DNA of 64,000 nt from Xenoacremonium recifei (Eukaryota > Ascomycota > Sordariomycetes > Hypocreales > Nectriaceae), in contig WOFQ01000067.1 in NCBI GenBank assembly GCA_012184525.1, positions 62,001 through 126,000 of the forward strand. Reading direction: 5' to 3'. The notes under the pieces are model-generated. The model was not told where the DNA came from, searched no databases, and saw only the letters and a list, made by a program, of their open reading frames with translations. The translations under genes were made by a program, and so were the position numbers. Shown piece after piece: positions 21,567-32,073 of the stretch; the first letter of the stretch is position 1, and each line of letters starts with the position of its first letter.

Positions 21567-22502
21567 ACTCGTCCGAGCGAGCAATCGATGGAATTCGCGC
21601 TTGCGCCGGCCACTACTGCTACGATTTCGTACATGGAGCGGCTTGCACTGGCACGGTTCTGAGCTGCTATAACACAACAACGAAATGGGCCACGACGATA
21701 TGAGCTCGGTCCAGGCTGCCACATCAGCCACAAGATGAGGACGGGGAACGGAACTATTCGATTTTCTCTATAATGAAGGGATTCGACATGGGATGCGGAA
21801 CAAAATGACGGGTTTAGCGACGGACTGTGTTTTACTCCTGGGTTTCTTCAAGGAAATTCTCGCTTGCACAGCAGTCCGCATTCACCACGATGGAGATGAC
21901 TGAGGTATTAGGGCGAGCTGATCAGGAGCTTACCGGTTGTGCACGTGAGGAATGGGAATGGTTGGGAAACGGGGGAATTGCGAAGAGGCCTTTGCCTCCT
22001 CGGTGTTGATTGCGCTGTATTCGTATCATCATTTTTTTTTTGCTTGCTATCAGTGCTGCTCTTATGTCATTTCTTGTACTAGATCCCATCCGCTTCGTCT
22101 GAACGTACCCCATGTGACTCTTTTGGGCTTTCTGTTTGCCCAAGGTGAGCCTAGAAATGTCGGGCCACTCATGCAAACATGCAACCACAAACATTGACCT
22201 GGGTGTCGGGAAATTCCAGGGCTGCAGATCTGATGACGCTTTGCGACACAACCATTCGCTCCGGGAATTTCATCGTCATGGTGGAGGGCGATGATGATGG
22301 TGGATGGTGGGGCAGAAGCTTGAGCTCCAGCCCATGACGTCGTTTCGTGGCGTGCAAGGCTGAAGTGGTCGCATTGAACTCTGACTTGCAATTATTCCAG
22401 CTCGATTCTGTCTCAGACCTTGTCTAGACGAAATCCAGCGGCAATCTATTGACCGCACAGTTTTTCGAGAAGACCGGCATTCTACGACGACCGACTGAGG
22501 GG
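21567..22502. other. Intergenic upstream of the PTEN-like gene
   Basis: Carries the 3' end of the Pom33-type gene and the PTEN-like promoter. A T10 run lies near 22034. Short ORFs on both strands lack coding character. No gene is seen. Confidence 0.4.
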
Positions 22503-24362
22503 ATGGCGTCTCTCCTCAGACAAATCGTCGCTGGCCCAAGAGCTCGACATCCAGAGGCTGGCCTGGACCTCTGCTATGTTACGGATTTTATCATAGCCAC
22601 GTGAGCTCCCATTTTCACCCTCCAACGCGAAGATCTCTAGAATTCTTCTCCAAAGCTTCAGACTGGTTACTGACGGCGGCACTCGCGCAGATCTGGCCCA
22701 TCCCAGACCTACCCCCAACTCGCGTACCGAAATCCCCTCGACCAGCTCGTCAAGTTCCTCGACTCGAAACACGGACAAGAATGGGCCATTTGGGAGTTCC
22801 GCGCCGAAGGGACTGGTTATCCCGATGAAGCTGTCTACGGCCGTGTGAGGCATTACCCCTGGCCAGACCACCATCCTCCGCCCTTTCGCTTGGTGCCCAT
22901 GATCATGGCCAGCATGCGTAACTGGCTTCACGGCGGTGACTGGGATGCTGCGAAAGAGTCTGAGGATGGTGTCCGCATCAAGTCTCCCAGCGCCCTTAAA
23001 AAGGTTGCCAGCGATGCGAAACGCCATTTGGAGCGACATAAGAAGCGTGTCGTTGTCGTCCACTGTAAAGCCGGCAAGGGGCGTAGCGGTACGGTCAGCT
23101 GCAGTTACCTCATCGCTGAGGAGGGCTGGAAACCCGAAGACGCCCTCGCGCGCTTCACAGAACGGCGGATGCGACCACGGTTCGGTGATGGAGTCACGAT
23201 TCCCTCACAGCTGCGATGGATCAGCTACGTCGACCGCTGGAAGAAGGGTGGTAAGAAGTACTCTGACCGACCTATCGAGATTGTTGAGATCCACGTCTGG
23301 GGTCTGCGCAACGGCGTCAAAGTTGGCGTGGAGGCCTTTGCGGATCAGGGCAAGCGAATTCAGTCTTTACATACGTTCAAGAAGGAGGAGAGGGTCGTTG
23401 TCCAGGGCGATGCGCCAGAGGGAGCGGGAATCACAGAGATGATGTGGGAGATGGCTGGTTACGCTGCATCAAAGACGAAGGGCAAGACGCCAGACACCGT
23501 TCCAAAGTCAGCCGATGAAGTCGACGATGGCAAACTGGAAAGCACCGAGAACAGCAAAGACGAAACAAAGCCGATTGATCACGACATCAGCAGAAAGGAG
23601 ACGTTGAAGCGGAAAGGCACCGAGTTGCTACATAAGGTCTCACCATCCTCCTCAACACCGCAGCTCATCAAGTCCAAGGCCAAGACTATCGCCCACACAG
23701 GCGCTGCATCGTCGTCATCATCCTCCGGAGCTGACCTCTCCGGGGACGCCATGCAGGAACAGGAACCCGGCGGCATGGCAGTGATCCTGAGGCCCAGCAC
23801 GCCAATCCAGATTCCGAATAGCGACGTCAACATCGCGGTCGAGCGACGAAACAAGACACCCAAGAGCATGGGGCTGACGATGGTCACAGCCGTGGCACAT
23901 GTGTGGTTCAATGCTTTCTTCGAAGGCGGTGGCCCCGAGCAGGAGGGCAAGCCCGACGATAGTGGTGTGTTCTCCATCGAATGGGACGCCATGGATGGTA
24001 TCAAAGGCTCAAGCAGGAAAGGGGCACGCGCTCTCGACCGTCTGGCCGTGGTGTGGCGCTTCGCCGATGCTGCAGCGTCTGAGGTTGTAGAACCTGCCGA
24101 GGGCGAGCCTGTGCCGCAGGAGCAGGCGGCGGACTGGAAGGGCGCGGGGAGCGAAGAGCGTGATCTGGGATTGAGAGTGCAGAGCCCGACGAGCGCAGAC
24201 GTGAGCAAGGCTAGCAGCCTGAAGAGTGCGGCAGAGGATGCCCCAAAGAAAGATGAAGGTGAGATTGAGGGTGTCAAGTCGAGCGGGCCGGAGGGAGGTG
24301 AGCTTGATCACGCCAGTGGGCATGACAATCCTGGCAAGACTCAAGCGGCGGCGACAATGTAG
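22503..24362 (+). CDS. tep1: PTEN-like phosphoinositide 3-phosphatase
   Basis: Dual-specificity-type phosphatase expected to remove the 3-phosphate of PtdIns(3,4,5)P3. Exons 22503-22600 and 22691-24362 give 589 residues. The start MASLLRQIVAGPRARHPEAG and YPQLAYRNPLDQLVKFLD match the PTEN N-terminus. The acid loop HYPWPDH has D92. The P-loop HCKAGKGRS (157-165) has catalytic C158 and R164; the residue after R is Ser where human PTEN has Thr. D92 and C158 are 66 residues apart, about twice the spacing in human PTEN, owing to a polar insert (about 110-150). A C2-like region follows (about 205-420) with a long low-complexity insert rich in S, K and E. The tail after 430 is acidic and disordered. 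Membrane recruitment by C2 is inferred. It converges with the CTDK-I cyclin gene. Confidence 0.88.
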
Positions 24363-24703
24363 CAAAAGAGTTGCTGTTTTGGGAGTTGTTCATGAAGGGA
24401 ACGCGGATTGAAACGGAATGGGTCACGGCATACGGAATAATGAGGCGTTTGATACATGAGCATAGCATTTGTTAGGTTTAAAGGGTGGGCAAATTCTATA
24501 GATGACGTTCAGGGGGCGGGTAATATACGAATACACGAGAATTTCTTTTGATGATCGACTCTTCTTTTGGATGTTCGCCATTTGCATCATGAACAACACC
24601 TCAGATCAACAAGAGGGACCAGCCTCCTCGTCTCGCTCACAAACAACACCACTGCTTCAGACAGCCTCTTCGAATACGAAAGTCTCGACACACCGAGGGC
24701 ACA
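24363..24703. other. Intergenic, convergent 3' ends
   Basis: Between the PTEN-like gene (plus) and the cyclin gene (minus); expected to hold the two 3' UTRs. No other feature is seen. Confidence 0.4.
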
Positions 24704-26094
24704 TCAGTAATGTCTCCCCCGTCCCCTATAATGTCGATCCCCGCGATACCCTCCATACGGGCCCCCTCTCCTATGATCGTTCCGATCCCTCCCCCCCTTA
24801 TACCCTCCTCTCCCACCACCCTCATGCTGGGGCGGCGTCGGCGGCGGCGGCACCGGCTCCTCCACCTCAATCTCATACTCCTCAAACTCCTCCTCGAAGT
24901 ACTTCTTCGCCGCATCCTTCTCGAACATGGCCGCCTCGGCGTCAAACACAAACCGCATCGTGCCCTCCTGGCCCCTCGCGGTGCGGCGCCGCGACACGTC
25001 TCCTGGCGACATCGCCGACGCACTGCTCGCGGGCGTGGGCGGCTGCTGGGGGCCGGCGAGGGTGCATTTGGTGCAGTCGAAGAGGTAGCGCGGCGCGAAG
25101 TCGCGGTCCAGGTCGTTGTTGAGCCGGATCTTGATGTCGATAATGGCGTTGAGATCGACACTCGCGCCCAGCTTCGTGGCCTTGTGATGCTGGATGTACA
25201 GGTCCAGCACGTCCAGCATGGTCTCGACGACGGCGCCGCGGTGGTAGTTTGGCTTCGCGTCGGCATAGGCGCGCACGGCGTCGACTTGGTCCTGCGTGCC
25301 GGTCATGCGCGCCGTCAGCTCGACGACGGCCATGACCATCGAGAAGGTGGTGCGCTTGATGGGCACGAAGGTCTTGTACATGTCGGTGCAGAGCGCGTAG
25401 GATGTGGCGAAGAAGCACTTTGCGGCGTCGTCGGTGCCGAAGATGCTGCGGACGACTTTGACGAGGAGCTTCTGCGGGTAGCGGTTGCGGAAGTCGAAGC
25501 CGATGGTCTCGAGGATGAGGCGCTCCAGGCCGATAATGATCTTGCCGGGGTTTTCGAAGATCTGGACAGGTCAGGGGATCTCATCATGTCTGAGGGGTTG
25601 ACCTGGTCGCATACCTTGTCATCTGCCGCGACTGGTTTGTCGGGGTTCTTGACGTTGTAAGCGGCTGCCAACACGTCCTTGGACTTCTTGATCGTGTCCT
25701 CCACCTTGCACGCAACGAACAACGATGCCAGAGCCGCGTCTTGGTAGTTGTACTCGGCATCGCGGAAGTTGAGTCGAAACTTGTGGAAGTACGTACACGC
25801 GGTATCGAAGGTTCGGACTGGTCTATACGCAGTCAGTTACCGGGCATGTCTCCGCGCTGACGACAGGACTGACAGTTGCATATACTCGCGGACGTTATCG
25901 ATCAGCTGCACTCCTTGTATTCGATAGCTGTCCTCACGTGCTGGATCGCACCCATTATTCTTCAGCAATTTCCGCACATTCAGCTCCGAGGTGTACTGGT
26001 TCGAGCTCGAGATGTAGCCTGGATGGGGCCCAATGGGAGGCGGCGAAGGGGGGGAATCGTCATCCTTGGGCGAGGCTGGTTGTTCTGAGGGCAT
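24704..26094 (-). CDS. ctk2: CTD kinase I cyclin (Ctk2-like) with RGG-type tail
   Basis: Cyclin partner of the kinase that phosphorylates the RNA polymerase II C-terminal domain (CTDK-I; Lsc1 in fission yeast). Exons 26094-25874, 25822-25615 and 25561-24704 give 428 residues. After a Pro-rich N-terminus, two cyclin boxes occupy about 65-270: PVRTFDTACTYFHKFRL, DAALASLFVACKVEDTIKKSKDVL, LERLILETIGFDFRNRYPQKLL, and the second box starting near CFFATSYALCTDMY. Introns are 51 and 53 nt. The last 45 residues are very rich in G, R and Y with RGG, GGYKGG and GGYRGD blocks, typical of RNA-binding or condensate-forming tails and unexpected in yeast Ctk2. An alternative is a related transcriptional cyclin (K or L type), but the length and motif set fit Ctk2 best. 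Confidence 0.85.
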
Positions 26095-26961
26095 CGCAAC
26101 TATTGGCGTCTGGTTTGAAGAAGAGGTTTCGTGCGCGAGTCGGGGTCGCTAAAGAGCGAGTCTCAATTACCCTAGACGGGCGAGAGAGAAAGTCAGCCGA
26201 GAGCTCAACTTTGACGTTCTAGCGTCTCCAAGTACCTTCACCCGACTTGCTCAAGGACCGAGAGGTTTGGCAAAGTCAAGACCTCCAGGGAATGGACCCC
26301 AGAACCAGTGCTGCCGCAGTTTCGAGATACACAGGAGTTCCTCGGTAGCGTATATGGGCAAGACACGATATCCGTAGCAAGAGGACGTCTCGAGGAATTG
26401 GTATACTGCTTGAGGATTGGTTTCAAGTTATGAAGATGAAGGGTGTAGAAATGCGACGAGGCTGCGAAAGATGTGGCGTCTTGGAGCACTAGCCACAGAA
26501 CCCCGCCAATAGATGGCGATGACGCAGCACCTTCTTCAGCCTTGTTGCTTCAGAGCATTTGACCTGAGCGTTTGGGCCAACAGAAGCGACCGAACAGGCA
26601 ATTAGGGATCAAATGCAACAATGTGGAAAGGTTTTTTTATTCGAATTCTATTTTGGATATATATAATGGTCCCGTGGACCGCGCCATTCGCTCACAGTCC
26701 ATCCCAGGTAATGAAGAAAATTCGTGAATCCAGCTGGTGACAGACATCCTTCAATGAGGAGAATTTTTGATTTGGCTACTCAGATATAAGTAAGATTTAG
26801 TTGAATGGACAGAGGAATTCCATACCCAAAGAGCCTTAATGGTGGTACAAGGTCAGATCCCTTGAGCCCAAGGTAGCCCTGCCGAGTTCCCTCTGACGAA
26901 CGCAATTTGAGCGCCGAACGGCAGCGGCAGCTAGCCTAGGAATCTGACATAGGAAACAGAT
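26095..26961. other. Intergenic between cyclin and small secreted peptide genes
   Basis: Promoter of the cyclin gene (minus) and 3' end of the peptide gene (minus). A TATATATAA stretch lies near 26659-26667 with T7 before it. No gene is seen. Confidence 0.4.
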
Positions 26962-27102
26962 TTATTCGAGGTCGGTAGATGAGACCGTAGGGACCTCTCG
27001 TGCATCGATGTCGGAGCCGGTGGTAGGCAGCTTGAATGGGTTGAAGGGCATAGCGGTAGCCACAACAGCGAAAGCAGCGACGAGAATAGTAGAGGGGTTC
27101 AT
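26962..27102 (-). CDS. Small secreted peptide, 46 residues
   Basis: A single-exon ORF of 47 codons including the stop, in a good start context (CGTCAATATGA). It begins MNPSTILVAAFAVVATA, a textbook signal peptide with a probable cleavage after A17 or A15. The predicted mature peptide of about 29 residues starts MPFNPFKLPTTGSD and ends in SSTDLE. It is acidic, has no cysteine and no dibasic processing site (one Arg in DAREV). The upstream minus strand has a pyrimidine/A-rich leader and a TATA-like box with a CCAAT-like site about 170-180 bp away. I do not recognise the family; effector, pheromone-like or wall-associated roles are all possible. The ORF lies among housekeeping genes. Confidence 0.65.
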   Translation of the reverse strand: MNPSTILVAAFAVVATAMPFNPFKLPTTGSDIDAREVPTVSSTDLE

Positions 27103-27805
27103 ATTGACGGTGTTGTGAGATGATTTGAGAGGGTTGAAGAGAATAGTTCTACACGTTGTGAAGGAATGACTGGAACGGTACTGAGTCTAGCTCGGTGTAA
27201 AGAGAAATACTGAATCAAACGTCGACGAAAAGAAAATGATCTGCTCGACTTCGAGAGAAGGCATGAGGCCAGCCAATATTTAAATGCAATAGCGTCGTAA
27301 TCGCTTCGCATCGATCAACCGTCGATCCGGAGCAGAAAGTCACGGAGCGTCGCCAGTCGATTCGTCACGGGCGGAGTTGTCGTGGGGTTGAAACAGGGGG
27401 CTCACAGCGATGCTGGTCTTGACGCGGTCCACCAGTTTCATCCCGTTTCAGCGGCGTCGAATAAGCTAGGCCGCTCTTCGGGCCATCGGCAAGATGCCAG
27501 AAATAGATTGCCATCGAAACGCTTAAGGGCTGTCATGTCATCATGGAAATATGCGCATTGTAAGAACTGGAATTTGCTGACGGAGAATGTTTCGAAGGAG
27601 CATGCCTGTCGACCGAAGGACCGTTGGCGGAAGCGCAACATCATAAGTCCGACGTGACCAATCGGGAGCTTGGAAGCTTACAGCCTACCTCGAGTTGCGT
27701 CAGCGGGCTGTTGCCGCATTGACGGTACTATTATAGAGTCTCCATCAACACCCAAGAATCTCACGACGAGGCTCAATTCCACCTGCACTCGTCACCCACG
27801 TCGTC
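27103..27805. other. Divergent promoter region, peptide gene and PPT1
   Basis: About 700 bp separate the minus-strand peptide gene and the plus-strand thioesterase gene. It contains the TATA-like site above and short ORFs without coding character. PPT1 has an A/T-rich stretch (ACTATTATAG) about 80 bp before its ATG. Confidence 0.4.
27271..27285 (-). promoter_or_regulatory. TATA-like element of the small peptide gene
   Basis: On the minus strand this reads ATTTAAATATTGGCT, combining a TATA-like ATTTAAATA with an inverted CCAAT box. It lies about 170 bp before the peptide ATG, leaving room for a normal 5' leader. Confidence 0.45.
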
Positions 27806-28780
27806 ATGCATCTTCAGTCCATCTCCCGATGGGCCGCCGTTCTCGGTGTTCTGGCTGCCTCCACGCACGCCGCCCGGATCTCGGACGACGACACCGACGA
27901 CACTCCTCTGCCCCTCGTCATCTGGCACGGCCTCGGTGATGCCTACAACGGCGAAGGCCTCCAGCGCGTAGCCGAGCTCGCAGATGCGATCAACCCAGGC
28001 ACATTCGTCTATACCATTTCTCTGGGCGAGGATGCCAACGCCGACCGCTCCGCGACCTTCATCGGCAACGTGACCACCCAGCTCCAGACCGTCTGCGCCG
28101 CGCTCGCCGCCCACCCCATCCTCTCGACCGCGCCCGCTATCGACGCTATCGGCTTCTCGCAGGGTGGCCAGTTCCTGCGCGGCTATGTTGAGCGGTGCAA
28201 TTTCCCGCCCGTCCGTAGCCTCGTCACCTTCGGCAGCCAGCACAACGGCATCGTCAAGTTCCGCGCCTGCAGCAACTCCGACTGGGTCTGCAAGGGCGCC
28301 ATGGCCCTGCTGCGGTACAACACATGGAGCAACTTCGTGCAGTCGCGCCTTGTACCTGCGCAGTACTACCGCGACCCGGAGGACTACGAGTCGTACCTGG
28401 AGCACTCTAACTTCCTGGCCGACATCAACAACGAACGAGTACTGAAGACCCCTTCTTACAAGGAGAACCTTGCTAGCTTGACCAAGTTTGTCATGTACAT
28501 GTTCGAGGACGACACAACTGTTGTGCCCAAGGAGACTTCCTGGTTCGAGGAGGTCAATGGCACCGTTACTCTCCCGCTGAGGGCTCGTAAGATCTACCAG
28601 GAGGACTGGATTGGCCTCCGAGAGCTGGACCGCAAGGGCGGCCTCGAATTCCGTTCCATCACCGGTGACCACATGCAAATATCAGAACAGACGCTCAACG
28701 AGACTATGACGGACTTCTTCGGCCCTTACAAGCGAAAGTTCGAGGTGGCCGCAGACGACGCTTTGTCTGAGGAACTGTAA
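27806..28780 (+). CDS. PPT1: Palmitoyl-protein thioesterase 1
   Basis: Lysosome/vacuole-type hydrolase that removes fatty acyl groups from cysteines of proteins during degradation. A single exon encodes 324 residues, close to the human length (306). Signal peptide about residues 1-22. The alpha/beta hydrolase begins at PLVIWHGLGDAYN (36-48). The catalytic triad is S118 in IGFSQGGQF, an Asp in MFEDDTTVVPKETSWF (235 or 236) and H289 in TGDHMQ. GSQHNGI after the fourth strand and conserved cysteines at 131, 155 and 162 are also family features. It converges with the L1-domain gene 190 bp downstream. Confidence 0.95.
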   Translation: MHLQSISRWAAVLGVLAASTHAARISDDDTDDTPLPLVIWHGLGDAYNGEGLQRVAELADAINPGTFVYTISLGEDANADRSATFIGNVTTQLQTVCAALAAHPILSTAPAIDAIGFSQGGQFLRGYVERCNFPPVRSLVTFGSQHNGIVKFRACSNSDWVCKGAMALLRYNTWSNFVQSRLVPAQYYRDPEDYESYLEHSNFLADINNERVLKTPSYKENLASLTKFVMYMFEDDTTVVPKETSWFEEVNGTVTLPLRARKIYQEDWIGLRELDRKGGLEFRSITGDHMQISEQTLNETMTDFFGPYKRKFEVAADDALSEEL

Positions 28781-28969
28781 GTTGGGTTACCAAGGAATGA
28801 AAACGCAGAATGATTCTCGAGCGACTTTTGGATTGGACACCGGAACATAGGAATTAGTTAGCATGTATACCACAATATGAACTTGTCAATTTGGAAACCA
28901 CATCTATCGTCTTTTGTTTTCCGACCTTCAACGCCGCAACGCCCGTGCCGTGTGAATATGTGCGAGGTA

Positions 28970-30150
28970 TCAGTTATCCATGGCCTTCTTCGCCGTCGCC
29001 TTCTGCTTCCTCAACCGCAGTTTGCGGTCCGAGATCTGCTTGTCCAGCGTGCTGTCATCGCCCTCCGGGGCCTGCTTCTTAGCCTTCTTCTTAGGCGCCG
29101 GGGCCTCGACCTCCTCTGGGGCCTCGAGGGACTTGCGCTTCTTGCCGATGTTGGCCTTCTCGGCGCGGATCGCCTTGGTCTCCTCGGTGTCGGCGAGGAC
29201 GTCCTTCTCGTCCACCCAGAGCTCGTCGGTGAGCCAGATTGGCAGGGCCGTGGTCTCGGGACCCTTGATGTGTACGCTTCGCATGTTCCTCCACTTCTGA
29301 GGCACCCACTTCTCAACCATGGCGGTCACCACAGCGTCAACGTTGTCGGCGATCTGCTCGGCGGTCCAGCTAGAGAAACCGATTCGGATGGCCGTGTTGG
29401 TCGTGGGGCCAAGGCTGACCAGGGCAGATCCAATCGCCTTCTCGACCTCCTTCGCAATATCGGCGGGGGTCCCGGCGTTGACCTCACCCTCTGTCTTCGT
29501 TCGCTTCTGTCGCTTGCCATCCACCTTCGTAGCCTTAGCCTGCAGCACCACAGGGATGGGTCGCTTCTGGGTAGTCTTGTAGAAGGTCTTGCCGAGGACC
29601 TTGGGCAATCGGTTGATTATGCGGTCGTCACCGAGGAAAATGTCGTGCTCGGAGAAGAGCTTGCGCTGGGCCTCGTATTGGCTGTACTTGGCGCGCAGCT
29701 TGCCCAGGTCGATGACACGGGTGATCTTCTTGCTGAGCTCAGCGGGGAACTCGTCGGACGCAACAATGTTCTTGTAAGCGCGCTGGGGGTCGGCGGTGAT
29801 GAGGCAGATGGTGGCGGACTCGTCGGTGTTGAGAGGATGGGGGAGCTGGATCTTGCCGGGCTGCAGGCGAGCCTTGTCGGCAATGTGGCGCTTCGTAGTG
29901 AGGGTCAACCAGATGGGAATCTCCTCAGGGGTGTCGGATTCGTCGAGGAGGTTGCGCTTGGAGGAGGTCTCGGCATGCTCCTTGGACGTCTTCTTGATGT
30001 GGGCGAGCAGTGCCTTCGAAGCCTTCAAGGTCTGGTGCAGGGGGTTAGAGAGCAAATTGGTAGCCAGAGTTTTCAATAACCAACCTGATCCGGGTTCAGA
30101 GCCGCGACGGCCTTTGAACCGGCCTGAACAATCTCCTTGGAGGGTGCCAT
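28970..30150 (-). CDS. CIC1: Ribosomal L1-domain nucleolar protein (Cic1/Utp30 family)
   Basis: Nucleolar assembly factor with a ribosomal protein L1 fold; yeast Cic1 (Nsa3) works in 60S maturation near ITS2 and Utp30 in 90S particles. Exons 30150-30085 and 30031-28970 give 375 residues, almost the length of yeast Cic1. The 53 nt intron joins ALNPDQ to TLKASKALL. The L1 domain spans about 23-285: IPIWLTLTTKRHI, ICLITADPQRAYKNIV, RVIDLGKLRAKYSQYEAQRKL, HDIFLGDDRIINRLPKVLGKTFYKTTQKRPIPV, and TNTAIRIGFSSW. The C-terminus is Lys-rich, as in the family (APKKKAKKQAPEG, KLRLRKQKATAKKAM). The choice between Cic1 and Utp30 rests on length and is not certain. It shares a 324 bp divergent promoter with the AflR-type regulator gene. 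Confidence 0.85.
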
Positions 30151-30474
30151 GATCGCAATCGCAACTGTGAAAATTGTCTTGAAGATGCGATTTGCTTGAT
30201 AGTGGGGGCTGGGTCGAGGAGGATTGGCAGAAAATCCAGAAAAAAAATTGAGGGCGGTCGGGGGTCGGGGCTCCGCATGCCGGCGAACTAAGCCACATGC
30301 CACAGCGCCACATCGGCGTCCAGCACGGTACGTACCTTTCAGGACCCGGGGCCGTTGCTCCACTAAACCCCCCGAGGACTGATCTCTCGACCGACACTCT
30401 TGTTTCTTGCATGATGTTGGGTTTCTGGCAATTTGCTGATTCGTTCCTCGTCTGATCCTCAATTACTTTGTGCC
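30151..30474. promoter_or_regulatory. Divergent promoter, L1-domain gene and AflR-type gene
   Basis: 324 bp between the two starts, serving a housekeeping gene on one side and a putative specialised-metabolism regulator on the other. It contains an A8 run near 30239-30247. No specific operator could be named. Confidence 0.45.
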
Positions 30475-31592
30475 ATGGCATCTTTTGCCCAGGAAAATAC
30501 CACCAGGAGAGCCTCCTGTGACAAGTGTAGTAAGTCTCCGAACCCCTCCAGAAAGTCTCCGGCTAGGCACTGACTTCGGAAGGGCAGAAGAAAGTCAAGT
30601 GTGATGGTGTATATCCGGTCTGCGGGAGGTGTCTCAGCGTCGGAGAAGAGTGTCAGTACTCGGCCAAGCTGCCCATGGGCCGTCCGAAAAAGCGGAAGCT
30701 GGGGTTAGATGGCCAAGACGGGGAGGGTAGTACCACACATGAGTCTCCCTTGTCCGCTACAGACCGGGATCACCATAGCGACTCGGGCAGAGTGGCTGAG
30801 CTCACAAACTCGCTCATAACTGCCTTAGCCTTACCCGATGCCGTTATCGACGGTACTGACGCCACACAATGGGCGTATGGAATCCCAATCCTCAATACTT
30901 CATACATCTTGACTAACAATGTTCAATGAAGCTGCGAGTTAAGCCCAGTATCACAAAGCGATCCTGTACTGGAAGAGACTACTGCAACATCAACAAAGCA
31001 CCCGTGTGCCTGTCTGGCCACTTTGTATCTGTGCCTAGACGAGATGCGGACCACCGATTCTCTAAGCTTCACCTCAGCCCTAGCCTTGATTCGAAATGCC
31101 ACCGTCAAGGCAATTCCTATCATACAATGCCGCATCTGCCCGACAAAGTTTATCTGGGCCATGCAGAACACTCAGCTTACCAACACTCTCATACTCTCCA
31201 TTGCAGAGGCATACCAAAGACTGGTCAACTCGCTCGAGACTGAGGCCCATCGTGCTGCAGAGGCGAGCGAGCCCAAGTCCCTGTGGTTTGGCGAGGGCGA
31301 CTTGAGGGACTCGGGCTTTCCCACCTTCCAGCTTGCCATGAGCCCTTCAGAATGGCTTGCTCTGGTCAAGAAAAGCGTCAGGGCGGAGATCTTTGGAGAG
31401 ACAAACATGTCTCTAACCTCGTTTTGCACGGTATTGCAATTGATGGAAGATCGACAGATCGCCTGGCACGCTGGAATCCCTCCCGCGCACTTGCAGTGCC
31501 ATCAGCATAACCACCATGACGTAGAGCCAGCCTGCGTGGTGTTAGTTCGCCAGGCCAGGAACATGGTCACCACTCTTTCACTCGAAGCCTAA
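30475..31592 (+). CDS. AflR-type Zn2Cys6 transcription factor
   Basis: Putative pathway-specific regulator. Exons 30475-30529, 30583-30874 and 30932-31592 give 335 residues. The zinc cluster is split by the first intron: CDKCRQKKVKCDG then CGRCLSVGEEC, with C15, C18, C25, C32, C35 and C42. GRPKKRK follows as a nuclear signal. The second intron (57 nt, GACTAAC branch site) removes an in-frame TGA at 30927-30929, so the gene is intact. The C-terminal half carries the AflR-homology pattern: CACLATLYLCLDEM, ALALIRNATVKA, IIQCRICP, and MQNTQLTNTLILSIAEAYQRLV. Proteins of this type often sit in biosynthetic clusters, yet no PKS, NRPS or terpene gene is in this window. Its start lies 324 bp from a housekeeping gene. 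Confidence 0.84.
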
Positions 31593-32073
31593 AGAACCTT
31601 TGGAGTGGAACCACCAACCCCCTTTTACTATCCAACATAACGTTTCTTCCTCTGGAGATGGACTTGGGAGCTTTCTTATCACGGAAACACTTTCGGATAC
31701 TCGAAGCATCGACATGCACTTCTCCTTGGTTCGCTTTCTGCTTACTCCTCTTCTTGGCCCACGGAGTAAATAGTGTCGCAATGTATCCTCGGCTCGAACA
31801 TCATTTGAGAAACTCTTTTAATACCGGTTTCTGTGGGGTCCTGGCTGTAATCTGGAAGCATGGCAATGGGACGGCTCGCCTGAGCTCATCCAGCGCCTCA
31901 TACTAGCCATTGAGGTCAGTTCTCATATCACAAGTCACGTAACTAAGGTTGACTTGGACACGCAGAGGATGTAGATAACAGCTTAAGCGGCCATGAATAA
32001 TAGCAAAGCAGCAAGGACTAGCAACAAACACCCTACATCCCGCATACCCCGGACTTTTATACTTCCAGGCCAC
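31593..32073. other. Intergenic, convergent 3' ends
   Basis: Between the AflR-type gene (plus) and the F-box-like gene (minus). No gene is seen. Confidence 0.4.

Noticed and set aside
30927..30929. In-frame TGA suggesting that the AflR-type gene is a pseudogene
   Set aside because: It lies in a 57 nt intron with GT-AG ends and a GACTAAC branch site, and splicing keeps the frame.
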